A stretch of DNA of 64,000 nucleotides from Bin87 sp965261925. GTDB taxonomy: Bacteria; Chloroflexota; Dehalococcoidia; Lucifugimonadales; UBA3495. Below, piece after piece: positions 7,416 through 15,466 of this stretch. The first letter of the stretch is position 1; each line of letters opens with the position of its first letter. The stretch lies in the NCBI GenBank assembly GCA_965261925.1, contig OZ253486.1:1550001-1614000 (forward strand). The letters run 5' to 3'. The notes under the pieces are model-generated. The model was given only the letters and a program-made list of their open reading frames with translations, made no database searches and was not told where the DNA came from. The position numbers were made by a program, and so were the translations under genes.

Positions 7416-9139
7416 TTGGCCACCACACAACTTAACGAACACATCCGCTACGAGCCGGACGAGCATCCCCCCAACTTGCTGACCATCGGCGCCGGCGTCC
7501 AGGCCGCCGCCGTCATCATCGGGGGGATCGTGCTGGGCGTGGCGGTCGTTTTCCGCATCGCCGATCAGCCCGAAACCTACCTTGCCTGGGGCGTCTTCGC
7601 CGCGCTGCTCATCAGTGGGGCCACCACCATCCTCCAGGCCGCCCGCGTCTGGCGCATCGGCGCCGGACACATCCTGGTGATGGGCACCTCGGGCGCGTTC
7701 TTCGCCGTCTGCGTCGCCGCGCTGGTCCAGGGGGCCGGCCGTCATGGCCAGTCTCGTGGTTGTATCGGCGCTGATTCAGTTCGCCCTGGCGGCGCGGCTC
7801 TCCGTCCTGCGCCGCGTGTTCACCCCGGTGGTCTCCGGCACCGTGATCATGCTGATCGCCGCCACCGTCATGCCCATCGTTTTTGACATCCTGGGCAGCG
7901 CACCTGAAGGCACCCCGTCCGCCGCACCGCCGGTGGTCGTCGTCGTGACGATAGTCACCATTGCGGCCTTCGTGCTGCGCGCTACCGCCTCGTTGCGGTT
8001 GTGGTCGCCCGTGTCGGCATCGTCGTCGGCTGCGCGGTTGCGGCGCCATTTGGCATGTACGACGTGCAATACGTGGAGGACGCTCCGTGGGTCGGCATAC
8101 CCTTCGGCGCATGGCCCGGGCTCGACTTCACGCCAGGCATCGAATTCTGGGCGCTTTTGCCCGCGTTCATCCTGGTCACCTTGGTGGGAGCCATCGAGAC
8201 CATTGGCGAAGGCGTCGCCATCCAGCGCGTTTCACGCCGCCGTCCCCAGGCCACCGACTACCGGGTGGTCCAGGGAGCCCTCAACACCGACGGCATAGGC
8301 AACCTGCTCTCCGGTCTCGCCGGGACTCTGCCCAACACCACCTACTCCACCAGCATCTCCCTCGCCGAGGTCACCGGCATCGCTGCCCGCCGCGTCGGCA
8401 TCGTGGTCGGCGTCATCTTCATCGTCCTGGCCTTCTTCCCCAAGGCGACGGCGCTGCTGATCGCAATCCCCGCTCCGGTGGCCCGCCTACGTTGGCGTCC
8501 TGATCGCTCTGTTATTCGTGCAGGGCATGCGAATCATCATCCAGGACGGACTCGACCACCGCAAGGCCACCGTCGCCGGCGTCTCCTTCTGGGTCGGCGT
8601 CGGGTCCCAGAACGGCGTGATCTTCCCCAACCTGCTCGGCGACGGTGCTGCTGGGCAACGGCATGACCGCCGGCGCCATCGTAGCCGTTGCGATGATGGC
8701 TTTCATCGAGTTCAGCAAGCCCCGCCGTCGCCGCCTGCGTATCGTGATGGACGACGACGCGTCCCAGGGGGTGGATGAATTCCTGCGCGGTTTCGCCTCC
8801 CGCATCCGGTGGAACGCCGAATCCGCCGACCGCCTGGCCGCCGCCGGAGAGGAGACCCTGGCCATTCTCTCCCAGGAGGACCCCGACGACCTGCCTGACG
8901 CCGCCCGACGCCTCACCATCGACGCCCGACGCGAGGGCAACACCGTGGAGCTGGAGTTCGTGTCGGCCCTTGAAGGCGAAAACGTTGAGGACCGCCTCAC
9001 CTACCTCAGCGCCCTGCCCCCGGTGCCCGACGACGGCGAGGTGTCCTTCCGCCTCCTGCGCCACTACGCCTCTTCGGTGCGCCACCAGAAGTACCACGGC
9101 CTCGATGTGGTCGTGGTCAGCGTGGCCGGAACAGCGTGA
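7416..9139 (+). pseudogene. Broken NCS2 permease-HATPase fusion (copy 1)
   Basis: This copy is colinear with the intact gene at 9312-11045 but is split over several frames. The N-terminal part (7416-about 7735, TTG start) gives GVQAAAVIIGGIVLGVAVVFRIADQ; then MASLVVVSALIQFALAARLSVLRRVF; then GIVVGCAVAAPFGMYDVQYVE; then QGMRIIIQDGLDHRKATVAG; then LLGNGMTAGAIVAVAMMAF and the C-terminal soluble domain. Compared with copy 2, frame changes occur near 7735, 8018 (about one base lost), 8485 and 8647 (a short deletion removing the equivalent of FWSV). Four lesions imply a dead gene or a poorly polished stretch; amino-acid conservation between lesions is still high, so inactivation would be recent. 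Confidence 0.85.
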
Positions 9140-9311
9140 CGCCATTCACCGCCTTGCCCAGTTTTTGGCTCGTTGCGATAATGGAACACACAAAGTCGTA
9201 CCTGCACCAGCGTAAGGAGCAATGTATGTGTTGAAAGGATCCTGGTCGCCAGGACACTAATACGATAGGCGGAATACGTCGTTAACGATAAATAAGCACG
9301 AGGTATAACTC

Positions 9312-11045
9312 ATGGCTGAAGCGTCCATAAACGATAGCGTTCGATACGAACCGCAGGAAATTCCTCCCAAAGGGGTGACGGTTGGCGCCGGCTTCCAGGG
9401 AGCCCTGGTCATGATGAGCGGGACCGTGCTGACCGTGGTGATCGCGTTCCGGATTGCCGCGCAGCCCGCCGACTACATCGCCTGGGGCGTGTTTGCCGTC
9501 CTGCTGGTCAGCGGTATGACCACCATCTTGCAGGCCGTGCGGGTCTGGCGAATCGGAGCCGGCCACGTGCTGGTGATGGGCACTTCAGGCACGTTCATAG
9601 CGGTCTGCGTGGCGGCGATGGTGCAAGCCGGCCCGGCACTGATGGCTACCCTGATCGCCGTGTCGTCACTGTTTCAGTTTGTACTCGCCGGACGACTGTC
9701 GTTGCTGCGCCGGATTTTCACCCCCGTCGTCTCCGGAACCGTAATCATGCTGGTCGCGGTCGCCGTCATGCCAATTCTGTTCGGCATGCTGACCCAGGTG
9801 CCCGAGGGGAGCCCGAGTATTGCGCCCATGGTGGCGGCCACGGTCACCCTGGTCACGACCGTGGCCCTGATCCTCCGTGGCACCCGTCAGTGGCGGCTCT
9901 GGTCACCGGTCATCGGCATCGTCGCGGGATGCGTGGCGGCCGCTCCCTTTGGCATGTACGACGTGCAATATGTGTTGGAAGCCCCCTGGATCGGGGTCCC
10001 GTTCCGATCCTGGCCAGGTCTGGACTTGACGCTGGGTCACGAGTTCTGGGCGCTGCTGCCGGCGTTTATCGTCGTCACCATAGTGGGCGCAATCGAGACC
10101 ATCGGCGACAGCGTCGCCATCCAGCGGGTTTCCCAGCGCCGCCCCCGGGCCACCGACTTTCGAGTGGTGCAGGGCGCCCTCAACGCGGATGGCCTGGGCA
10201 ACCTCCTTTCCGGCCTCGCCGGTACTATGCCCAATACCACCTATTCGGGAACCATATCTCTGGTGGAGGTCACCGGCATGGCGGCGCGACGGGTGGGAGC
10301 CATGATCGGCGTGGTCCTGTTGGCGCTGGCGTTCCTTCCCAAGCTGACCGCACTGCTCATTGCCGTACCCAGCCCGGTCGTGGCCGCGTCGACAACCGTC
10401 TTCATCACGCTGCTCTTCGTGCAGGGGATGCGGATAGTCGTCCGCGACGGCCTGGACCACCGCAAGGCCGTCGTCGTCGGCCTGTCCTTCTGGATCGGCG
10501 TGGGCTTCCAAAATGGGGTCATCCTCCCTGACCTGTTGGGAGACGGATTCTGGAGTGTTCTGCTGGGCAACGGTATGGCCTCCGGCGCTGTCGTTGCCGT
10601 GGCTTTGGCGACCTTCATGGAATTGACCGGCGGCCGGCGCCGCCGCATCCGGCTCACGCTGGATGATCACGCTGCTCAGCGGGTCGAAGACTTCCTGCGC
10701 GCCTTTGCGGCAAGGTCGGGTTGGGACTCGGTAGCCACCGACCGCCTGGCCGCCGCCGGCGAAGAGACCCTGGCCATCGTTTCCCAGGCAGACCCCCAGG
10801 ACCAAGGCGCGCCCCGTCACCTCACCGTGAAGGCGCGCCACGAGTCCGGCAAGATTGATCTGGAGTTCGCCTCGACGCTGCACGGCGAAAACGTCGAGGA
10901 CCGCCTGATCTACCTCAGCGCGCTGCCTCCGGTGCCCGACGAAGGCGAAGTCGCCTACCGCCTGCTGCGCCACTACGCTTCCGAAGTCCGCCACCAGAAA
11001 TACCACGGCCTCGACCTCGTAACCGTCAGCGTCGCCGCCACTTGA
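9312..11045 (+). CDS. NCS2 nucleobase permease fused to a degenerate HATPase-like domain
   Basis: A 577-residue two-part protein. Residues about 20-435 form a polytopic permease of the nucleobase:cation symporter-2 (xanthine/uracil) type: LSLLRRIFTPVVSGTVIMLVAVAVMPI, then GLGNLLSGLAGTMPNTTYSGTISLVEVTGMAARRVG, which corresponds to the NCS2 N-T-T-Y signature region. Residues about 440-577 are soluble: DRLAAAGEETLAIVSQ aligns with the N-box helix of RsbW-like kinases, but the ATP-coordinating Asn is absent, and YRLLRHYASEVRHQKYHGLDLVTVSV resembles the family's last helix and strand. This suggests a cytoplasmic regulatory tail that lost ATPase function. The ATG follows GAGGTATAACTC. The broken paralogue lies 172 bases upstream. 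Confidence 0.85.
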   Translation: MAEASINDSVRYEPQEIPPKGVTVGAGFQGALVMMSGTVLTVVIAFRIAAQPADYIAWGVFAVLLVSGMTTILQAVRVWRIGAGHVLVMGTSGTFIAVCVAAMVQAGPALMATLIAVSSLFQFVLAGRLSLLRRIFTPVVSGTVIMLVAVAVMPILFGMLTQVPEGSPSIAPMVAATVTLVTTVALILRGTRQWRLWSPVIGIVAGCVAAAPFGMYDVQYVLEAPWIGVPFRSWPGLDLTLGHEFWALLPAFIVVTIVGAIETIGDSVAIQRVSQRRPRATDFRVVQGALNADGLGNLLSGLAGTMPNTTYSGTISLVEVTGMAARRVGAMIGVVLLALAFLPKLTALLIAVPSPVVAASTTVFITLLFVQGMRIVVRDGLDHRKAVVVGLSFWIGVGFQNGVILPDLLGDGFWSVLLGNGMASGAVVAVALATFMELTGGRRRRIRLTLDDHAAQRVEDFLRAFAARSGWDSVATDRLAAAGEETLAIVSQADPQDQGAPRHLTVKARHESGKIDLEFASTLHGENVEDRLIYLSALPPVPDEGEVAYRLLRHYASEVRHQKYHGLDLVTVSVAAT

Positions 11046-11220
11046 GCGAGGCTCACTCCTGCTGACCTGTGTCCGATAGGGTCTCGCCCGCGAACTGCCC
11101 AATGGACATTCTCACTAATACGTCATAGCCGAAAGGGCTCTCACCTGCTTACCAGAGGTAGGCGACGGAACGTTCAGAGCAACCCAGCCGTCGGCTCTGA
11201 ACGATCCGCTTGAGTGCGCG

Positions 11221-11553
11221 ATGATGAGCACTTTCACCGATCGCGACGAACAGGAGGGAAGCAGAGAATTCGCCAAAGTCTTGACCGGCATCAACCAAAG
11301 CAGCCCAGTAACTGAACATGGCGTCAGCGAAGCGCGGAACGAATACGGTAGCCTGTTCATAAGGGAATTGGTCGCGAGACAGTGTTCCACTAAGTTCGGC
11401 GTCGTCTCGTTTTCTGAGGGTCTCTTTAACCCTCTGATGTGGTCGCATTACACGATCGATGGCTCAGGATTTGTGATCGGATATAACACGCGCGAACTGC
11501 GAGTGCTCAGCATGGCGCTGGAGCAGACGACGTCCAGCGCCCCGGCCCCCTGA
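11221..11553 (+). pseudogene. DUF2971 fragment
   Basis: The 110-residue frame contains STKFGVVSFSEGLFNPLMWSHYTIDGSGFVIGYN, which matches the core of DUF2971 proteins (C/V-LS-T...LMWSHYA..H-GF-IG-D). Family members usually exceed 200 residues; both the N-terminal part and everything after this core are missing, and the frame ends inside a GC-rich hairpin. It is probably a decaying remnant. The function of DUF2971 is not established; members are often found in accessory islands. Confidence 0.6.
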
Positions 11554-11573
11554 CGCCGGGGCGCTGGACGTCG
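11528..11573. terminator. 18-bp perfect stem hairpin, possible bidirectional terminator
   Basis: CGACGTCCAGCGCCCCGG at 11528-11545 is exactly reverse-complementary to 11556-11573, with a 10-base loop. It lies 150 bases downstream of the minus-strand vWA gene and at the end of the DUF2971 remnant. There is no T-run, so factor-independent termination is uncertain; a mobile palindrome is the alternative. Confidence 0.5.
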
Positions 11574-11724
11574 CCGAAAGATGCAGCTGTCCGCCTCGCA
11601 GTTTCAGATTTCAGCATCTCCGATGTCGGCTGATTTGAGGCCGTTGTCACCATCGCCGGTTCGAGGGTACGACTTCCCTCCGTCAGGAAGGGGTTGCACA
11701 CTACCCCAGGTGCTGGCCCGGTGT

Positions 11725-13389
11725 TCAGTTGCCGTTGGCATTGGCCTCCAGGCTTCTTGCTTCAGTCGCCAGGCTGGCGAAATCGGACACGGAGGTCGAT
11801 TCCGGGAGAAGCTGCTGCAGGCGGTGGGCCTCATCGGACACGGCTTGGAGGCTACCCTCACGAGCCCAATAGCTGCCGCGAAGCACCTCGGCGAACTCGG
11901 CAACGACCGCTGACAGTTGGAACCTCGGAGAAGCCGCTTCGAAGGTGACGGCCAGGTCGCTGTAATGGAACTCCCGGTTGATTTCGACCACCTCGTTGAG
12001 CCCGACGTCCTGGTAGCGCATGTGAACCGTCCCCAGGATACCGTCGGCATTTTCGCGGAGTTTCAGCTCATAGAGGGCCGTTACGCTGTGTCCAGCGCCG
12101 ATTTCGCCCGCGTCCACCGCGTCATTGCGGAAGTCGTCATCGGCCACGTCCCGGTTCTCGTAACCCAGGAGCCGGTAGCGGCTGACGATCTCGGGGTTGA
12201 ATTCGACCTGCACCTTGGCGTCTTTGGCAATGATTTGGAGGGTCCCGGTGAGGTCGTCGACGAATATGCGGCGGGCCTCCGAGAGGGTGTCAACATAGTA
12301 GTAAGCGCCGTCCCCGTCGTTGGCCAACTGTTCCATCAAGATGTCATTGTAGTTGCCCATGCCGAAACCGACGGTGGTAAGGGTCACGCCCTGGTCGACG
12401 TATTCCTGTACTTGACGCAGTATCGATTCGTAGCCGGTGTTGCCGACGTTGCCGACTCCGTCGGAGAGAACCATGACGCGGGTGATGCGATTGGGCGCGA
12501 CCTCGTCCACTGCCAGCTTGTAGGCGACTTTCAGGCCGTCCTCGACGTATGTCGACCCGCCGGGCTGCAGGGAGTCGATGGCCTTCAGGATCGTTCCCCG
12601 TTCCCGGACGCCGATGGGTTCGAGCAGCACGGACCCGCGGTCGCCGTAGACGACTATGGCAACTTTGTCGTCAGAGCGGAGCTCGTCCACCAGCAGCCGG
12701 AGTGATTGCCTCACGAGACCCAGCCGGTCTTCGCGAGCCATGGAGCCGGAAACGTCGATGGTGAATATCAGCGTGGCGTCCTGCCGCTGCTCCTCCAGGA
12801 GCTCTTTCCCCTGCAGTCCGACGCGCATCAGCCAGTGATTGCTGTTGCCGAATGGGGACGGTGAGCCGTCGATGTGAATGGCGAAGGCGTCATCGGTGGG
12901 GGCTTCGTAGCCTTGATCGAAGTAATTGACGAACTCTTCTACCCGTACCGAGTTCTGGTCGGGCAGGAAACCGTCGTCAAGGAATTTGCGGGCAATGGTG
13001 TATGACGCGGTATCCACGTCGATGGCGAAGGTGGAGAATTGGTCGTCCTCCGTGTCGATAAATGGGTTGACGCCGTAGTGCTGAAAGAAGGTCAGGTCGT
13101 AGGCGGCGTCGTTGACGGGGGCTGAGCCGCCGATCGCATTAAACCCCTCGGGCTGGGACGGCTCCGAGGCCGCCATAGCCCGCGTCGCCTGCAAGGGTGC
13201 GCTCATTGCAGCGGGCGCAGCAGCGGGGGCTGCCGCCTGCGCTGACGTAGCGGCGGACGCGGCAGAAATGGTTGCCGCCGGCGCGGGCGCCTCTGCGGAG
13301 CCGCCGCAGGCCATCACGCCCATTAGCAGCACGATTGCCAGTGGAACGATTGCCTTTGAACCGATTGCCTTTGACAGGATTGGGTACAT
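11725..13389 (-). CDS. von Willebrand factor A lipoprotein (YfbK-like)
   Basis: The 554-residue product has a signal peptide with lipobox V-M-A-C (Cys28), then an Ala/Pro-rich linker (about 30-80). A vWF_A N-terminal domain follows (about 90-190: FFQHYGVNPFIDTEDDQFSTFAIDVDTASYT...VEEFVNYFDQGY). The vWA domain starts near 205 with an intact MIDAS DVSGSM (Asp212, Ser214, Ser216). A YfbK-type C-terminal domain covers about 400-550. It is predicted to sit on the outer face of the membrane and bind a ligand through a divalent metal; the partner is unknown. Start at 13389 is supported by GGAGG nine bases upstream. It is divergent from the HTH-TM-TPR gene at 13506, so the two share a roughly 110-base control region. 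Confidence 0.9.
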   Translation of the reverse strand: MYPILSKAIGSKAIVPLAIVLLMGVMACGGSAEAPAPAATISAASAATSAQAAAPAAAPAAMSAPLQATRAMAASEPSQPEGFNAIGGSAPVNDAAYDLTFFQHYGVNPFIDTEDDQFSTFAIDVDTASYTIARKFLDDGFLPDQNSVRVEEFVNYFDQGYEAPTDDAFAIHIDGSPSPFGNSNHWLMRVGLQGKELLEEQRQDATLIFTIDVSGSMAREDRLGLVRQSLRLLVDELRSDDKVAIVVYGDRGSVLLEPIGVRERGTILKAIDSLQPGGSTYVEDGLKVAYKLAVDEVAPNRITRVMVLSDGVGNVGNTGYESILRQVQEYVDQGVTLTTVGFGMGNYNDILMEQLANDGDGAYYYVDTLSEARRIFVDDLTGTLQIIAKDAKVQVEFNPEIVSRYRLLGYENRDVADDDFRNDAVDAGEIGAGHSVTALYELKLRENADGILGTVHMRYQDVGLNEVVEINREFHYSDLAVTFEAASPRFQLSAVVAEFAEVLRGSYWAREGSLQAVSDEAHRLQQLLPESTSVSDFASLATEARSLEANANGN

Positions 13390-13505
13390 CTCATCGCCTC
13401 CTTAGAATTTGGGTGTGGCGACGTGGAGTCTAGGTGTTCACCGGCTGTACACTGAACGACAGATGTGTAACACTCGGCCCGTTTTGAGTAGCAGGATTGT
13501 ATCTT

Positions 13506-15419
13506 TTGCCAAATTTCGGCGAACTCCTCACCTCCCACATAGGCCGGTCGGGGTTTAGCGATGCCGACCTGGCCCGGCGCATCGGGGTGAGCCGCGCGAC
13601 CCTGATCCGCTGGAAGGAAGGCCTCACCGCGAGGCCACGCCATCGCGAGGACGTCCTCCGTTGTGCCGATCTGCTGAGGCTCACGCCAGAGGAACGGGAC
13701 GAGTTGCTGCTGGCCGCGGAATTCGAGCCGGAAGGAACCCCTGCCGGGGCTTCGCCTGCGGAACCGGTCCTCACTCCGTCGCCCGCTTCGCCGGCCCTAT
13801 CCGATCCACCCCCGGTTCCCAAGCGCAGACGCTGGAGACTCCGGATCGCCATCTCAGCCGGGGTCGTCGTGGTAGTGTCCGCCATCGTGGCGGCGCTGGG
13901 ACTGATCGGTTTTTCCGGTGTACCCGACCATCCGGTAGCCGAAACGGGCGAGGCTCTGATCGTGATAGCGCCATTCACCAACTACACCGCCGGGCAGCAG
14001 GGGTTCAATATCCGCGGACGCCTCAGGACCAGCATCGACCGTGAGGTTGCCTCTGGCGGACTTGAAGGAATCAGAACCGACGATTGGCTGGAGCCAGTCC
14101 CCGGGCATCAGGCGGCATTATGGGCTGCCGAGCAATCGGGTGCAGCGATCGTAATCTGGGGGGAATACGACAGCGGAAGGGTGTTGGCCAACCTGACTTC
14201 GACCCCCACCGAGAGCGAGTCCCTGGGCCCGCAGGTTGTGGAAATTGCCACCTCGCCGTCCGAGCTGCCCACCGCCATCAACATCGACCTGACGGCAGAG
14301 GTGCGTTCGGTGGCGCTGCTGACTCTGAGCCAGGTGTACCTGCAGCGTGATGAGTATGAATTAGCCAAGACTGTGCTGTTCCAGGCGCTGGAGCACCCGC
14401 CTGCGGATCCGGCCGCCCTGGCCAATCTGCGCTACCGGTTGGGCCAAGCTTACCTGGGCGGCGACTACGCCGACCTGGACGAGGCCATTTGGCGGTTCAC
14501 CGAGGTGTTGTCGGTGCAGCCACGTTCCGCCGACACCCATAGCAGTCGCGGCCTGGCCTACCTGGAACGTGGCCGACCGGGCGATGAGGACCTGGCCATC
14601 GCCGACCTCAGCCGGGCGTCGGAACTGGCTCCCCACCTGCCCGCTCCGTACTTCAACCGGGCCGTGGCCTACATCGCGAGGGGTCAGCCCGGAGACTTGG
14701 ACCGGGCGCTCCAGGACCTGGAAAGCGCCATTGCCGCCGGCGCGGCGGGAGCGGGCGTTTTTGTAAACCGGTCAGCGGTGTACCTGGAACGGAGTCACGA
14801 TGGCGACCTTGACTTGGCCTTCGAGGACCTGGAACGCGCGATCGGTATAGACCCAAACCTGGCGACGGCCTGGGTGAACCGGGGCAATGCCCGGTTGCAG
14901 AGGGGTAACGACAAGGACGTGGAACAGGCCATAGCCGACTTCACGAAAGCTGTCGATATCGCACCGGACAACGCGATCGGGTATTACAACCGGGCCCTGG
15001 TGTACTCGGAGACAGAGGAATGGGAGTTCTCAAACTCTGATTTGCGTGCGGCGCAGCAACGGGATCCCCGGGATCCGGTGATCAACAACACGCTGTGTTG
15101 GCAACTGGGAGTACAGCGCCGGCCCGAGGTGGCTCTTCCCTTCTGTAAACTGGCGTTGGAGCGTGAGCCGCACGGGCCGGCACGGGACAGTCGCGGGCTG
15201 GTCTACGGCGTGATGGGTGCGGCAGACGAGGCCGTCGCGGACTTCAGGGTCTTTCTGGACTGGGTGGAAGCTTCAGCGAAACCAACCTGCCGTCCCTACT
15301 ACCGCCCCAGCCGGGAGGCGTGGGTCGGCGCGCTGGAATCGGGCGGCAACCCGTTTGACGACGAAACACTTCGGGAACTGCGGGTGCGCCCCGTCCCACC
15401 GGGGGGAACTCCCTGCTGA
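13506..15419 (+). CDS. HTH - transmembrane - TPR signalling protein
   Basis: The protein begins with a helix-turn-helix domain (FSDADLARRIGVSRATLIRWKEG at about residues 17-39), then a Pro-rich linker, a basic RRRWRLR stop-transfer and one transmembrane helix (about 113-136, AISAGVVVVVSAIVAALGLIGF). Next is an extracytoplasmic domain of about 110 residues (ALIVIAPFTNYTAGQQGFNIRGRLR, TolB-N-like in style) and then about eight TPR-like repeats (AYLERGRPGDEDLAIADLSRASELAP and relatives) to residue 600. This suggests a membrane-anchored transcription factor sensing an outside partner. Two TTG starts are possible, 13497 and 13506; AGGA at 13493-13496 spaces well only with 13506. The divergent vWA lipoprotein is the obvious candidate partner. 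Confidence 0.78.
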   Translation: MPNFGELLTSHIGRSGFSDADLARRIGVSRATLIRWKEGLTARPRHREDVLRCADLLRLTPEERDELLLAAEFEPEGTPAGASPAEPVLTPSPASPALSDPPPVPKRRRWRLRIAISAGVVVVVSAIVAALGLIGFSGVPDHPVAETGEALIVIAPFTNYTAGQQGFNIRGRLRTSIDREVASGGLEGIRTDDWLEPVPGHQAALWAAEQSGAAIVIWGEYDSGRVLANLTSTPTESESLGPQVVEIATSPSELPTAINIDLTAEVRSVALLTLSQVYLQRDEYELAKTVLFQALEHPPADPAALANLRYRLGQAYLGGDYADLDEAIWRFTEVLSVQPRSADTHSSRGLAYLERGRPGDEDLAIADLSRASELAPHLPAPYFNRAVAYIARGQPGDLDRALQDLESAIAAGAAGAGVFVNRSAVYLERSHDGDLDLAFEDLERAIGIDPNLATAWVNRGNARLQRGNDKDVEQAIADFTKAVDIAPDNAIGYYNRALVYSETEEWEFSNSDLRAAQQRDPRDPVINNTLCWQLGVQRRPEVALPFCKLALEREPHGPARDSRGLVYGVMGAADEAVADFRVFLDWVEASAKPTCRPYYRPSREAWVGALESGGNPFDDETLRELRVRPVPPGGTPC

Positions 15420-15466
15420 TCTTTGCGACGGATATCCACCCTCAAATCGCCGTCGTGATGCCATCC

